Source: Macrothele yani (Eukaryota; Arthropoda; Arachnida; Araneae; Macrothelidae). From it: a stretch of 64,000 nucleotides of DNA. A program made the position numbers and the translations under genes. Below the pieces are notes generated by a model. It did not search any database, was not told the origin of the DNA, and worked only from the letters and a program-made list of their open reading frames with translations. The DNA lies in NCBI GenBank assembly GCA_039090855.1, contig CM077011.1:37343501-37407500 (forward strand), read 5' to 3'. How positions within the stretch are numbered: the stretch's first letter is position 1; the number at the start of each line of letters is the position of its first letter. Shown one piece after another: positions 44,106 to 52,548 of this stretch.

Positions 44106-44814
44106 ATTTTGTCGATATCTCTGCTTCTAAGAAGAGTCCAATCTGAAAAATTATTTCTTTGTTGGAGAGCGTTTCCAGTGCGAAATATTTCTCATATTAT
44201 TCCAAATTTCTCTTACCGCACAAGTGTGCCACTAGATGGCGTAAGATCACGATTTCGTTTACAGCAATATCTGCGGGATTAAAAACCCAGATTCAAAGAA
44301 TTCTTTTTCGGTCAGATACTACTAACTATAAAAACTCTATTTGTGTATTTTGTTTATTTTGTTCCCAAAACAATGCACAATTTTGCAGCTAGGGGTGCAA
44401 ATGTTTAATCTGTTTTTCTCAATATCTCTGCTTCTAAATGTCCGATTGAAAAAAATCTTTTAACATTGGATGCCATTTACCTGGTGGAACGCCTTAGGTT
44501 TGTATTTGCAGAGATTTTAGTTCGCAGTTCTGTTGCTAGAGGGTGTTTGTGTACTTGTGTTTGCAGCCGTATCTCCGCATGTAAAACCTTATGGAGAAAT
44601 TTTTGTTTTTATTGTATTGCACGCTTCAGTAAAGATGGCGAACATTACCCTCTTTAAATAATGCACTACTTTCCGCTAGGAGGCGCAATGGTCAAAACCT
44701 TTTTCTCGCTATGTCTGTTTCCGGGAGACGTATTTGAAAAGTTCTTTTTCCTTAACATAACTTTTGCCATGAAGAATACTTTTCGCCTACTCTCAACTTT
44801 TTTCCATGATGCAA
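44106..44814. repeat. Divergent tandem array with CTCF-like motifs, right part
   Basis: The motif recurs as GCCACTAGATGGCGTA (44228), GCAGCTAGGGGTGCAAA (44385), GTTGCTAGAGGGTGTT (44532) and CCGCTAGGAGGCGCAA (44673), at spacings of ~140-160 bp. The associated phrase AATATCTCTGCTTCTAAATG appears at 44420 and, altered, at 44115 and 44565. Confidence 0.65.
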
Positions 44815-44828
44815 AATTCTTCCCTAAC

Positions 44829-45369
44829 ATCAAACAGAAATCATCGCTCTTTCCACGTTTATAAGTGAGTTACGGAAAAATTCTCATCGGCCGCCACCAG
44901 GAATTGAACCCAGGGTCTTCCAGTTACGCGCCGCATGTGCTACCACTGCACCACAGCGGCCTCGAATTCTCCAGACTCACAAACGACTAACTGCCAAACC
45001 ACATGGCAGGTTGCTCTTTGGAGCCCCGCACAATGCTGGGGATTCACCAGAGATGGTAAGCAGCAACTGAACAAATAACTAGGAAGCGAATGAATAATTA
45101 ATACACACAATTACCATCTTTGGTTAATCCCCAGCATTGTGCGGGGCTCCAAGAAGCAACCTGCCATGTGGTTTAGCAGTTAGTCGTTTGGGAGCCTGGA
45201 GAGTTCGAGTCCGCTGTGTTGCAGTGGTAGCATGTTCGGCGCGTAACTGGAAGACCTGGGTTCGATTCCCGGTGGCGACCGATGATAATTTTTCCGTGAC
45301 TCACTTATAAACGTGGAAAGAGCGATGACTTCTGTTTGATGTTCCTAATCCACATCAGTTGTGTGTATT
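44829..45369. mobile_element. Inverted SINE-2 dimer with 14-bp TSD
   Basis: AATTCTTCCCTAAC flanks the unit at 44815-44828 and 45370-45383. Inside are two SINE-2 copies in opposite orientation: minus at 44829-~45058 and plus at ~45111-45369. They are joined head to head by a ~50-bp spacer. Each arm includes an extra ~75-bp leader absent from the single copy at 11718 (phrases CCCCAGCATTGTGCGGGGCT and CAACCTGCCATGTGGTTT). The RNA could fold into a long hairpin. Confidence 0.9.
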
Positions 45370-45383
45370 AATTCTTCCCTAAC

Positions 45384-45594
45384 TGTTCTATTTCAAAAAC
45401 TCTTCGTCTCGGATGTCTTTCTTCTGCTATGAGAAACTTTTCGTGCGCCATTTGTTGATTTTTTGTAACACCCTTTTTAGCCGTTAGTGGAAGTATGTAC
45501 CTGTTTCTATTTCTGGATGTTTTATCGATTGTAGAAATCCGGTTGATTTTTTTTTCTAGCCGGTTTCATTGACTTTGAATAACTAACAAATTTT
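45384..45594. other. Short unassigned gap
   Basis: Probably the continuation of the tandem array; no gene seen. Confidence 0.4.
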
Positions 45595-45704
45595 ATACAT
45601 ATAATAGAGCGGTATAACTATACCATCGGGATCAGAGGAAATGCTATCCCACACTCACCAACCCGCTTGGCCAGCGTGGTGAGTTATGGCCAAACACCTC
45701 CAAA

Positions 45705-47015
45705 ATGACTCTACAACTTAAATCTTGGCCCTCAGTCTCCGGCAGCTGGAATGTACCTGGCCAAGGCAGCGGCCAGTGCGACATGAAGGCAGAGGGTGCT
45801 AAGAATCCCCGGAGGACCGGACTAGGCTGCCATTTGATGCTGACCTTGGCTACCTATAACGGACGCTCCCTATCTTCTGATTCAAGGCTTCTTGAATTGG
45901 AAGAGGAACTACAAAGGATCAAGTGGGACATCGTCGGGCTAAGTGAGGTAAGGAGAAAAGGAGAAGATCTCATTGAACTGAAAAGTGGACATCTCTTCTA
46001 TTATCGTGGGACAGATACTGGCAGAACTAGTGGTGTTGGATTTATAATAAACAAGAAACTGAAGGATAAAGTGGTAGAAGTTGAAAGCTCCTCTGACAGA
46101 GCTGCACGACTCGTTATCCAACTATCGAGAAGATACCAGGCTCAGATTATTCAAACTTATGCACCCACCACAAGTCATCCTGAAGAAGAAATTGAAGAAT
46201 TTTATGAGGAAATTCGTCATCTAAATAATAAAGGTAAGCAGCACTTGAAGATAATTATGGGAGATTTCAATGCAAAAATAGGGCAACGGCAACAGAATGA
46301 AACTTCAGTAGGTAAATTCGGTCACGGCAACAGAAACCAGCGTGGAAATACTCTCGTTGAGTTTGCAGAGGCAGAAGAATTTTTCATCTTGAACTCCTTC
46401 TTCAAGAAAAAGCCACACAGGAAATGGACATGGAGACATCCAATTGGAACGACAAGTGAAATTGATTTTATTATGTGTAACAAAAAATTCGTCATCGAAG
46501 ACTGCAGTGTGCTGAACAAGTTCAACACAGGTAGTGACCATAGATTGGTGAGATGCAAGATGCACCTCAACACTAAACTGGAACGTGGCAAGCTCATAAG
46601 ACAAACAAAATGTATTGACATAACCAACCTTAAAAAACACCATAATACTTTCAAGTTGGAACTGAAGAACAGATTCTCTGCTTTAGAAGGCCTAACATCG
46701 GAAGAAGTGGATATTTCGGAAGTTAACAGAAAAGTAACCAAAGCTCTTATGGAAACAGCAACAAAATTAGCTGGGTCTAAGAACAAGTTGCATGTGAACA
46801 AATTATCAGGAAAAACCAAAATGTTGATGCAAAAAAGAAGAGAGATGAGGACAACTAAAGAAGATGTGACTTCCAAAGTGGAATATATAGAGCTATGCAA
46901 GACAACACGAAAAAGTATCACTGAAAACGTAAGGAAATTCAACTGTGAGCTAGTGAGGAAAGCAATTGAAAACAACCAAAGCCTTAAGATAGCAAAGGGA
47001 CATCTCAGTAAATGA
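45705..47015 (+). CDS. LINE-A endonuclease frame (A3)
   Basis: A 436-codon frame with the whole APE endonuclease (ATYNGRSL, GLSEVRRKG, YAPTTSH, GDFNAKIG, SEIDFIM, GSDHRLV). It ends early at HLSK because two bases differ from A4 (AAATGA instead of AAGGGA). The stop TGA overlaps the ATG of the next frame as ATGA (47012-47015). The linker beyond has the same MVL-stop frame break as A2 and A4. Confidence 0.9.
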   Translation: MTLQLKSWPSVSGSWNVPGQGSGQCDMKAEGAKNPRRTGLGCHLMLTLATYNGRSLSSDSRLLELEEELQRIKWDIVGLSEVRRKGEDLIELKSGHLFYYRGTDTGRTSGVGFIINKKLKDKVVEVESSSDRAARLVIQLSRRYQAQIIQTYAPTTSHPEEEIEEFYEEIRHLNNKGKQHLKIIMGDFNAKIGQRQQNETSVGKFGHGNRNQRGNTLVEFAEAEEFFILNSFFKKKPHRKWTWRHPIGTTSEIDFIMCNKKFVIEDCSVLNKFNTGSDHRLVRCKMHLNTKLERGKLIRQTKCIDITNLKKHHNTFKLELKNRFSALEGLTSEEVDISEVNRKVTKALMETATKLAGSKNKLHVNKLSGKTKMLMQKRREMRTTKEDVTSKVEYIELCKTTRKSITENVRKFNCELVRKAIENNQSLKIAKGHLSK

Positions 47016-48658
47016 AGAAAACAGATTATGGCTCTGAAAAAGAAGATGGTTCTATAACAAGAAATAGAGGCGAAATTTTGACAAGAGTGAAAGATTTCTA
47101 CTCCAAATTATATGAAAGGGATGATACATGTACTCCAGACATCATGAAAGGTACCAGAGTTCTTCCAGTCCTCCCAGCAGAAGTTGCTCATGCAATCAAG
47201 AACATGAAGCGGGGGAAAGCTCCAGGAGAAGATGGAATTACTATAGACATCATACAAGAAGCAAGTGGAGAAATCGAAACAGTACTCGCCCAAATTTTCA
47301 CTCGATGCCTTAATGAAGGGAAGATTCCTGAGGATTGGAACAATGCTACAATGATCCTGCTACATAAAAAAGGTGACATTGAGGATCTCAGGAACTACAG
47401 ACCTATCAACCTCCTATCAGTGGTTTATAAAATCTTCACTAAAGTTCTTTCACACCGCTTGAAGGTAACACTGGACATGGCTCAACCGAGAGAACAAGCT
47501 GGATTCAGGAGTGGCTACAGCACAATAGATCATATCCACGTACTGAGAGAACTAATTGAAAGAGCGAGGGAATATGAACTTCCATTGTGCATGGCTTTTA
47601 TCGATTATGAAAAAGCCTTTGATTCGGTGAAACCATCAGCAGTTACCACGGCTCTGAAATCCTGCGGTATTGAAGATGCATACATTAATATTATTAATAA
47701 CATCTATGAAAATGCAAGTGCAAAGATTCGGCTGTTTGAAAATACAACACACATAAAAATTGGAAAGGGAGTGAGACAAGGTGACACCATATCTCCGAAG
47801 CTCTTTAATGCCACATTGGAAAATATCTTTCAATCACTGAACTGGGAAAACAAAGGGATAAAGATTAATGGAGATTATCTAACCCACCTTCGTTTTGCTG
47901 ATGACGTAGTCATTTTTGCAACTACCCCATCAGATCTGCAGAGTATGATCCAGGAACTTGCTGACAAGAGTAAAGAAGTGGGATTAAAAATGAACTTTCA
48001 GAAGACAAAAGTGATGTTCAATGCTTTTACAAGAAATGAAGATTTATCGATTGATGGAGAAAAACTGGAGATAACAGATACGTATGTTTATCTTGGACAG
48101 CAGATATCAAGTGAGGGTCACATTGATGAAGAAATTAATCGGCGTACAAAACTTGCCTGGAGAGCTTTTGGAAGAAACAGCATAATTTTCAAGAGCAATA
48201 TGCCATTTTGTCTTAAAAGAAAAGTGTTTGATCAATGCATCCTTCCAGTGCTTACGTATGGTGCAGAGACGTGGACCTTAACTAAAAGAGACATACAAAG
48301 GCTGCAGACAACTCAAAGAAGCCAGGAGAGGTGCATGCTTGGTATAACCAGGAGAGATAAGAAGAGAAACTCGTGGATCCGAAAAATGACGAGAGTGGAA
48401 GACATCATGATCAGGGTTAAATCCCTGAAATGGCAATGGGCTGGACATACTGCCAGAAGGACAGACTATAGATGGACAGCCGAAATTTTAGATTGGATTC
48501 CAAGGGACAGGAAAAGACCCAGAAAAAGACCACATGGGAGATGGGTGGATGAAATTCGTAAATATGCGGGAGTGACATGGAGGAGACTGGCACAAGGCAG
48601 ACCGTTGTGGAGGAAACTTGGGGAGACCTTCGTCCAGCAGTGGATTGATAATGGTTGA
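47012..48658 (+). CDS. LINE-A reverse transcriptase frame (A3)
   Basis: A 548-codon frame beginning MKKTDYGSEKEDGSITRNRG, then all RT motifs: GKAPGEDGITIDII, NYRPINLLSVVYKIF, QAGFRSGYSTIDHIH, AFIDYEKAFDSV, GVRQGDTISPKLF, LRFADDVVIFA and GLKMNFQKTKVM. It ends with the conserved QQWIDNG. No internal stop is present, so the RT half looks intact. Confidence 0.9.
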   Translation: MKKTDYGSEKEDGSITRNRGEILTRVKDFYSKLYERDDTCTPDIMKGTRVLPVLPAEVAHAIKNMKRGKAPGEDGITIDIIQEASGEIETVLAQIFTRCLNEGKIPEDWNNATMILLHKKGDIEDLRNYRPINLLSVVYKIFTKVLSHRLKVTLDMAQPREQAGFRSGYSTIDHIHVLRELIERAREYELPLCMAFIDYEKAFDSVKPSAVTTALKSCGIEDAYINIINNIYENASAKIRLFENTTHIKIGKGVRQGDTISPKLFNATLENIFQSLNWENKGIKINGDYLTHLRFADDVVIFATTPSDLQSMIQELADKSKEVGLKMNFQKTKVMFNAFTRNEDLSIDGEKLEITDTYVYLGQQISSEGHIDEEINRRTKLAWRAFGRNSIIFKSNMPFCLKRKVFDQCILPVLTYGAETWTLTKRDIQRLQTTQRSQERCMLGITRRDKKRNSWIRKMTRVEDIMIRVKSLKWQWAGHTARRTDYRWTAEILDWIPRDRKRPRKRPHGRWVDEIRKYAGVTWRRLAQGRPLWRKLGETFVQQWIDNG

Positions 48659-48681
48659 CAATGATGATGATGAGATACATA

Positions 48682-49332
48682 GATATAGATATTATCTTGA
48701 AGTTTATATAATATAGTAGTCTAATGTATCTTTTTTTTTTTTTTTTTTTTTTAGTTTTTCTTGTTTAAATCATGTATTTAAAGTCAGTCACTTCAACCGT
48801 TGTTGCAAATTTTGTTTTTGAATTATTTAGGCATGCACAAGATTTGTGAAAATGTGAATATGTACGGTTTCGTAAAACCATGTTAATACTTCTTTGCTCT
48901 AGCCTTGTTTAGGGAAGCATTTAGTCATGGGAAATAAAAATATAAAAACTACACAAAAACAAATTGACTACACAAAAAAAAATAAAAAAGATTCACGTTA
49001 TATGCATTCTTAAGTAAAAAAAAAAAACAGCAGTTCTCTATTTTAGAGATTTTTCCCATTTTTAATGCTGGGTTTAAAGCCTAAATATTTCATAATAAAA
49101 AATTTTGGCATTCGAAAACTTTGCCTTCATTCAAATCCCCTCCTTCCCAATTTTTCAGCCCCCAGTGCGAAATTCCTGGATAAACCCTGGTAGCAAACAT
49201 CTTTGTTAGTACATTTTAAGTTTGATTTCTTACTTCAGAGAAAAATAAAAACAACGAACTTGAAAACCATTTCAGGGATTCAGGGGCGCACCCAAGAATT
49301 TTGGTTGGAGGGGGCTATATATATATATATAT
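48682..49332. other. No gene seen
   Basis: AT-rich, with a T run at 48731-48752 and an A run near 49016. Near 49290 the phrase GGGGCGCACCCAAGAATTTT resembles the complement of GGTGCGCCAATGATGGG at 54047, parts of an old repeat. A (TA)n tract at 49317-49336 precedes LINE-A4. Confidence 0.45.
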
Positions 49333-49344
49333 ATATTAAGTGTG

Positions 49345-49445
49345 GGATGTAAGGTCAGGTGATGCGTAACATCACAGCCACTCCTTGACAAATGTCAACC
49401 CCGCCTTCTCGTGGTGCATCCTGTTCCCACTAAAGGGGCTCTGAC
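49345..49445 (+). ncRNA. Candidate HDV-like self-cleaving ribozyme at LINE-A 5' end
   Basis: The first base of the element is G. A 7-bp P1 can form between 49345-49351 (GGATGTA) and 49415-49421 (TGCATCC), with one G-U pair. P2 forms between 49354-49358 (GTCAG) and 49441-49445 (CTGAC). P3 forms between 49378-49381 (CCAC) and 49411-49414 (GTGG), directly against P1. P4 is 49426-49428 with 49435-49437, and C49439 stands where the catalytic C would be. The strand order is that of the HDV-like nested double pseudoknot. An additional hairpin (GTGATG/CATCAC) sits between P2 and P3, and J4/2 lacks the usual As, so this is a hypothesis. Confidence 0.4.
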
Positions 49446-49552
49446 GACCGCCCATAGCGGTATAACTATACCATCGGGATCAGAGGAAATTCTATCCCAC
49501 ACTCACCAACCCGCTTGGCCAGCGTGGTGAGTTATGGCCAAACCCCTCCAAA

Positions 49553-50914
49553 ATGATTCCACAACTTAAATCTTGGCCCTCAGTCTCCGGCAGCTGGAAT
49601 GTACCTGGCCAAGGCAGCGGCCAGTGCGACATGAAGGCAGAGGGTGTTAAGAATCCCCGGAGGACCGGACTAGGCTGCCATCTGTTGCTGACCTTGGCTA
49701 CTTACAATGGACGCTCCCTATCTTCTGATTCAAGGCTTCTTGAATTGGAAGAGGAACTACAAAGGATCAAGTGGGACATCGTGGGGCTAAGTGAGGTAAG
49801 GAGAAAAGGAGAAGATCTCATCGAACTGAAAAGTGGACATCTCTTCTACTATCGTGGGACAGATACTGGCAGAACTAGTGGTGTTGGATTTATAATAAAC
49901 AAGAAACTGAAGGATAAAGTTGTAGAAGTTGAAAGTTCCTCTGACAGAGCTGCACGACTTGTTATCCAACTCTCGAAAAGATACCAGGCTCAGATTATTC
50001 AAACTTATGCACCCACCACAAGTCATCCTGAAGAAGAAATTGAAGAATTTTATGAGGAAATTTGTCATCTAAATAATAAAGGTAAGCAGCACTTGAAAAT
50101 AATTATGGGAGATTTCAATGCAAAAATAGGGCAACGGCAACAGAATGAAACTTCAGTAGGTAAATTCGGTCATGGCAACAGAAACCAGCGTGGAAATACT
50201 CTCGTTGAGTTTGCAGAGGCAGAAGGGTTTTTCATCTTGAACTCCTTCTTCAAGAAAAAGCCACACAGGAAATGGACATGGAGACATCCAAATGGGACGA
50301 CAAGTGAAATTGATTTTATTATGTGTAACAAAAAATTCGTCATAGAAGACTGCAGTGTGCTAAACAAGTTCAACACAGGTAGTGACCATAGATTGGTGAG
50401 ATGTAAGATGCACCTCAACACTAAACTTGAACGTGGCAAACTCATAAGACAAACAAAATCTATTGACATAACCAACCTTAAAAAACACCATAATACCTTC
50501 AAGTTAGAACTGAAGAACAGGTTCTCTGCTTTAGAAGGCCTAACATCGGAAGAAGTGGACATCTCTGAAGTTAACAGAAAAGTAACCAAAGCTCTTATGG
50601 AAACAGCAACAAAATTAGCTGGGTCTAAGAACAAGTTGCATGTGAACAAATTATCAGGAAAAACCAAAATGTTGATGCAAAAAAGAAGAGAGATGAGGAC
50701 AACTAAAGAAGATGTGACTTCCAAAGTGGAATATATAGAGCTATGCAAGACAGTAAGAAAAAGTATCACTGAAGACGTAAGGAAATTCAACTGTGAACTA
50801 GTGAGGAAAGCAATTGAAAACAACCAAAGCCTAAAGATAGCAAAGGGACATCTCAGTAAGGGAAGAAAACAGATTATGGCACTGAGAAAAGAAGAAAAGA
50901 AGATGGTTCTGTAA
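49553..50914 (+). CDS. LINE-A endonuclease frame (A4)
   Basis: A 453-codon frame with MIPQLKSWPSVSGSWNVPGQ at the start and a complete APE endonuclease, same motif positions as in A2. It ends in the linker at RKEEKKMVL, then stop. The start ATG is the first after a ~208-bp leader and is shared with A2; in A3 the same codon also reads ATG. After residue ~290 the sequence is a charged linker (EGLTSEEVDISEVNRKVTKA) of unknown role that precedes the RT. Confidence 0.92.
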   Translation: MIPQLKSWPSVSGSWNVPGQGSGQCDMKAEGVKNPRRTGLGCHLLLTLATYNGRSLSSDSRLLELEEELQRIKWDIVGLSEVRRKGEDLIELKSGHLFYYRGTDTGRTSGVGFIINKKLKDKVVEVESSSDRAARLVIQLSKRYQAQIIQTYAPTTSHPEEEIEEFYEEICHLNNKGKQHLKIIMGDFNAKIGQRQQNETSVGKFGHGNRNQRGNTLVEFAEAEGFFILNSFFKKKPHRKWTWRHPNGTTSEIDFIMCNKKFVIEDCSVLNKFNTGSDHRLVRCKMHLNTKLERGKLIRQTKSIDITNLKKHHNTFKLELKNRFSALEGLTSEEVDISEVNRKVTKALMETATKLAGSKNKLHVNKLSGKTKMLMQKRREMRTTKEDVTSKVEYIELCKTVRKSITEDVRKFNCELVRKAIENNQSLKIAKGHLSKGRKQIMALRKEEKKMVL

Positions 50915-50934
50915 CAAGAAATAGAGGCGAAATT

Positions 50935-52548
50935 TTGACAAGAGTGAAAGATTTCTACTCCAAATTATATGAAAGGGATGATATATGCACTCCAGACATC
51001 ATGAAAGATACCAGTACCAGAGTTCCTCCAGTCCTTCCAGCAGAAGTTGCACATGCAATCAAGAACATGAAGCGAGGAAAAGCTCCAGGAGAAGATGGAA
51101 TTACTGTAGACATCATACAAGAAGCAAGTGGAGAAATCGAAACAGTACTCGCCCAAATTTTCACTCGATGCCTTAATGAAGGAAAGATTCCTGAGGATTG
51201 GAACACCGCTACAATGATCCTGCTACATAAGAAAGGTGACATTGAGGATCTCGGAAACTACAGACCTATCAGCCTCCTATCAGTAGTTTATAAAATCTTC
51301 ACTAAAGTTCTTTCACACCGCTTGAAGGTAGCACTAGACATGGCTCAACCGAGAGAACAAGCTGGATTCAGGAGTGGCTACAGCACAATAGATCATATCC
51401 ACGTGCTGAGAGAACTAATTGAAAGAGCGAGGGAATATGAACTTCCATTGTGCATGGCTTTTATCGATTATGAAAAAGCCTTTGATTCGGTGAAACCATC
51501 AGCAGTTACAATGGCTCTGAAAACCTGCGGTATTGAAGATGCATACATTAATATTATTAATAACATCTATGAAAATGCAAGTGCAAAGATTAGGCTGTTT
51601 GAAAATACAACACACATAAAAATTGGAAAGGGAGTGAGACAAGGTGACACCATATCTCCGAAGCTCTTTAATGCCACATTGGAGGGTGTTTTTCAATCAC
51701 TGAGCTGGGAAAACAAGGGGATAAAGATTAATGGAGATTATCTAACCCACCTTCGTTTTGCTGATGACGTAGTCATTTTTGCAACTACCCCATCAGAGCT
51801 GCAGAGTATGATCCAGGAACTTGCTGACAAGAGTAAAGAAGTGGGATTAAAAATGAACTTTCAGAAGACAAAAGTGATGTTCAATGCTTTTACAAGAAAT
51901 GAAGATTTATCGATTGATGGAGAAAAGCTGGAGATAACAGACACGTACGTTTATCTTGGACAGCAGATATCAAGTGAGGGTCACGTTGATGAAGAAATTA
52001 ATCGGCGTACAAAACTTGCCTGGAGAGCTTTTGGAAGAAACAGCATAATTTTCAAGAGCAATATGCCATTATGTCTTAAAAGAAAAGTGTTTGATCAGTG
52101 CATCCTTCCAGTGCTTACGTATGGTGCAGAGACGTGGACCTTAACTAAAAGAGACATACAAAGGCTGCAGACAACTCAAAGAAGCATGGAGAGGTGCATG
52201 CTTTGTGTAACCAGGAGAGATAAGAAGAGGAACTCGTGGATCCGAAAAATGACTAGAGTGGAAGACATCATGATCAAAGTTAAATCCCTGAAATGGCAAT
52301 GGGCTGGACATACTGCCAGAAGGACAGATCATCGATGGACAGCCGAAATTTTAGATTGGATTCCAAGGGACAGGAAAAGACCCAGAAGAAGACCACATAG
52401 GAGATGGGTGGATGAAATTCGAAAGTATGCAGGGGTGACATGGAGGAGACTGGCACAAGACAGACCGTTGTGGAGACCTTCGTCCAGCAGTGGATTGATA
52501 ATGGTTGACAATGATGATGTTGATGATGATATTAAGTGTGCAACTTAA
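50935..52548 (+). CDS. LINE-A reverse transcriptase frame (A4), altered C-terminus
   Basis: The RT frame counted from its first ATG has all motifs: GKAPGEDGITVDI near residue 48, NYRPISLLSVVYK near 108, FIDYEKAFDSV near 176, GVRQGDTISPKLF near 233 and LRFADDVVIFA near 273. Just before the end a small deletion (after CCGTTGTGGA) shifts the frame, replacing the usual RKLGETFVQQWIDNG. The shifted frame stops beyond the element at 52548. Otherwise intact. Confidence 0.9.
   Translation: MTRVKDFYSKLYERDDICTPDIMKDTSTRVPPVLPAEVAHAIKNMKRGKAPGEDGITVDIIQEASGEIETVLAQIFTRCLNEGKIPEDWNTATMILLHKKGDIEDLGNYRPISLLSVVYKIFTKVLSHRLKVALDMAQPREQAGFRSGYSTIDHIHVLRELIERAREYELPLCMAFIDYEKAFDSVKPSAVTMALKTCGIEDAYINIINNIYENASAKIRLFENTTHIKIGKGVRQGDTISPKLFNATLEGVFQSLSWENKGIKINGDYLTHLRFADDVVIFATTPSELQSMIQELADKSKEVGLKMNFQKTKVMFNAFTRNEDLSIDGEKLEITDTYVYLGQQISSEGHVDEEINRRTKLAWRAFGRNSIIFKSNMPLCLKRKVFDQCILPVLTYGAETWTLTKRDIQRLQTTQRSMERCMLCVTRRDKKRNSWIRKMTRVEDIMIKVKSLKWQWAGHTARRTDHRWTAEILDWIPRDRKRPRRRPHRRWVDEIRKYAGVTWRRLAQDRPLWRPSSSSGLIMVDNDDVDDDIKCAT

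Larger units (their letters stand above)
45602..48674 (+). mobile_element. LINE-A copy A3, slightly 5'-truncated
   Basis: It starts near AGCGGTATAACTATACC in the leader, so ~100 bp of the 5' end (the ribozyme-like part) is missing, and runs to the (TGATGA) tail. ATACATA at 45595-45601 and 48675-48681 may be a short TSD. It contains nearly complete endonuclease and RT frames. Confidence 0.92.
49345..52528 (+). mobile_element. LINE-A copy A4, full length, 12-bp TSD
   Basis: ATATTAAGTGTG occurs at 49333-49344 and 52529-52540 and bounds a 3,184-bp element. It begins GGATGTAAGGTCAG, identical to A2, and ends with a (TGATGA) tail. The target lies at the junction of a (TA)n tract and the left TIR of a mariner element. 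Confidence 0.97.
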
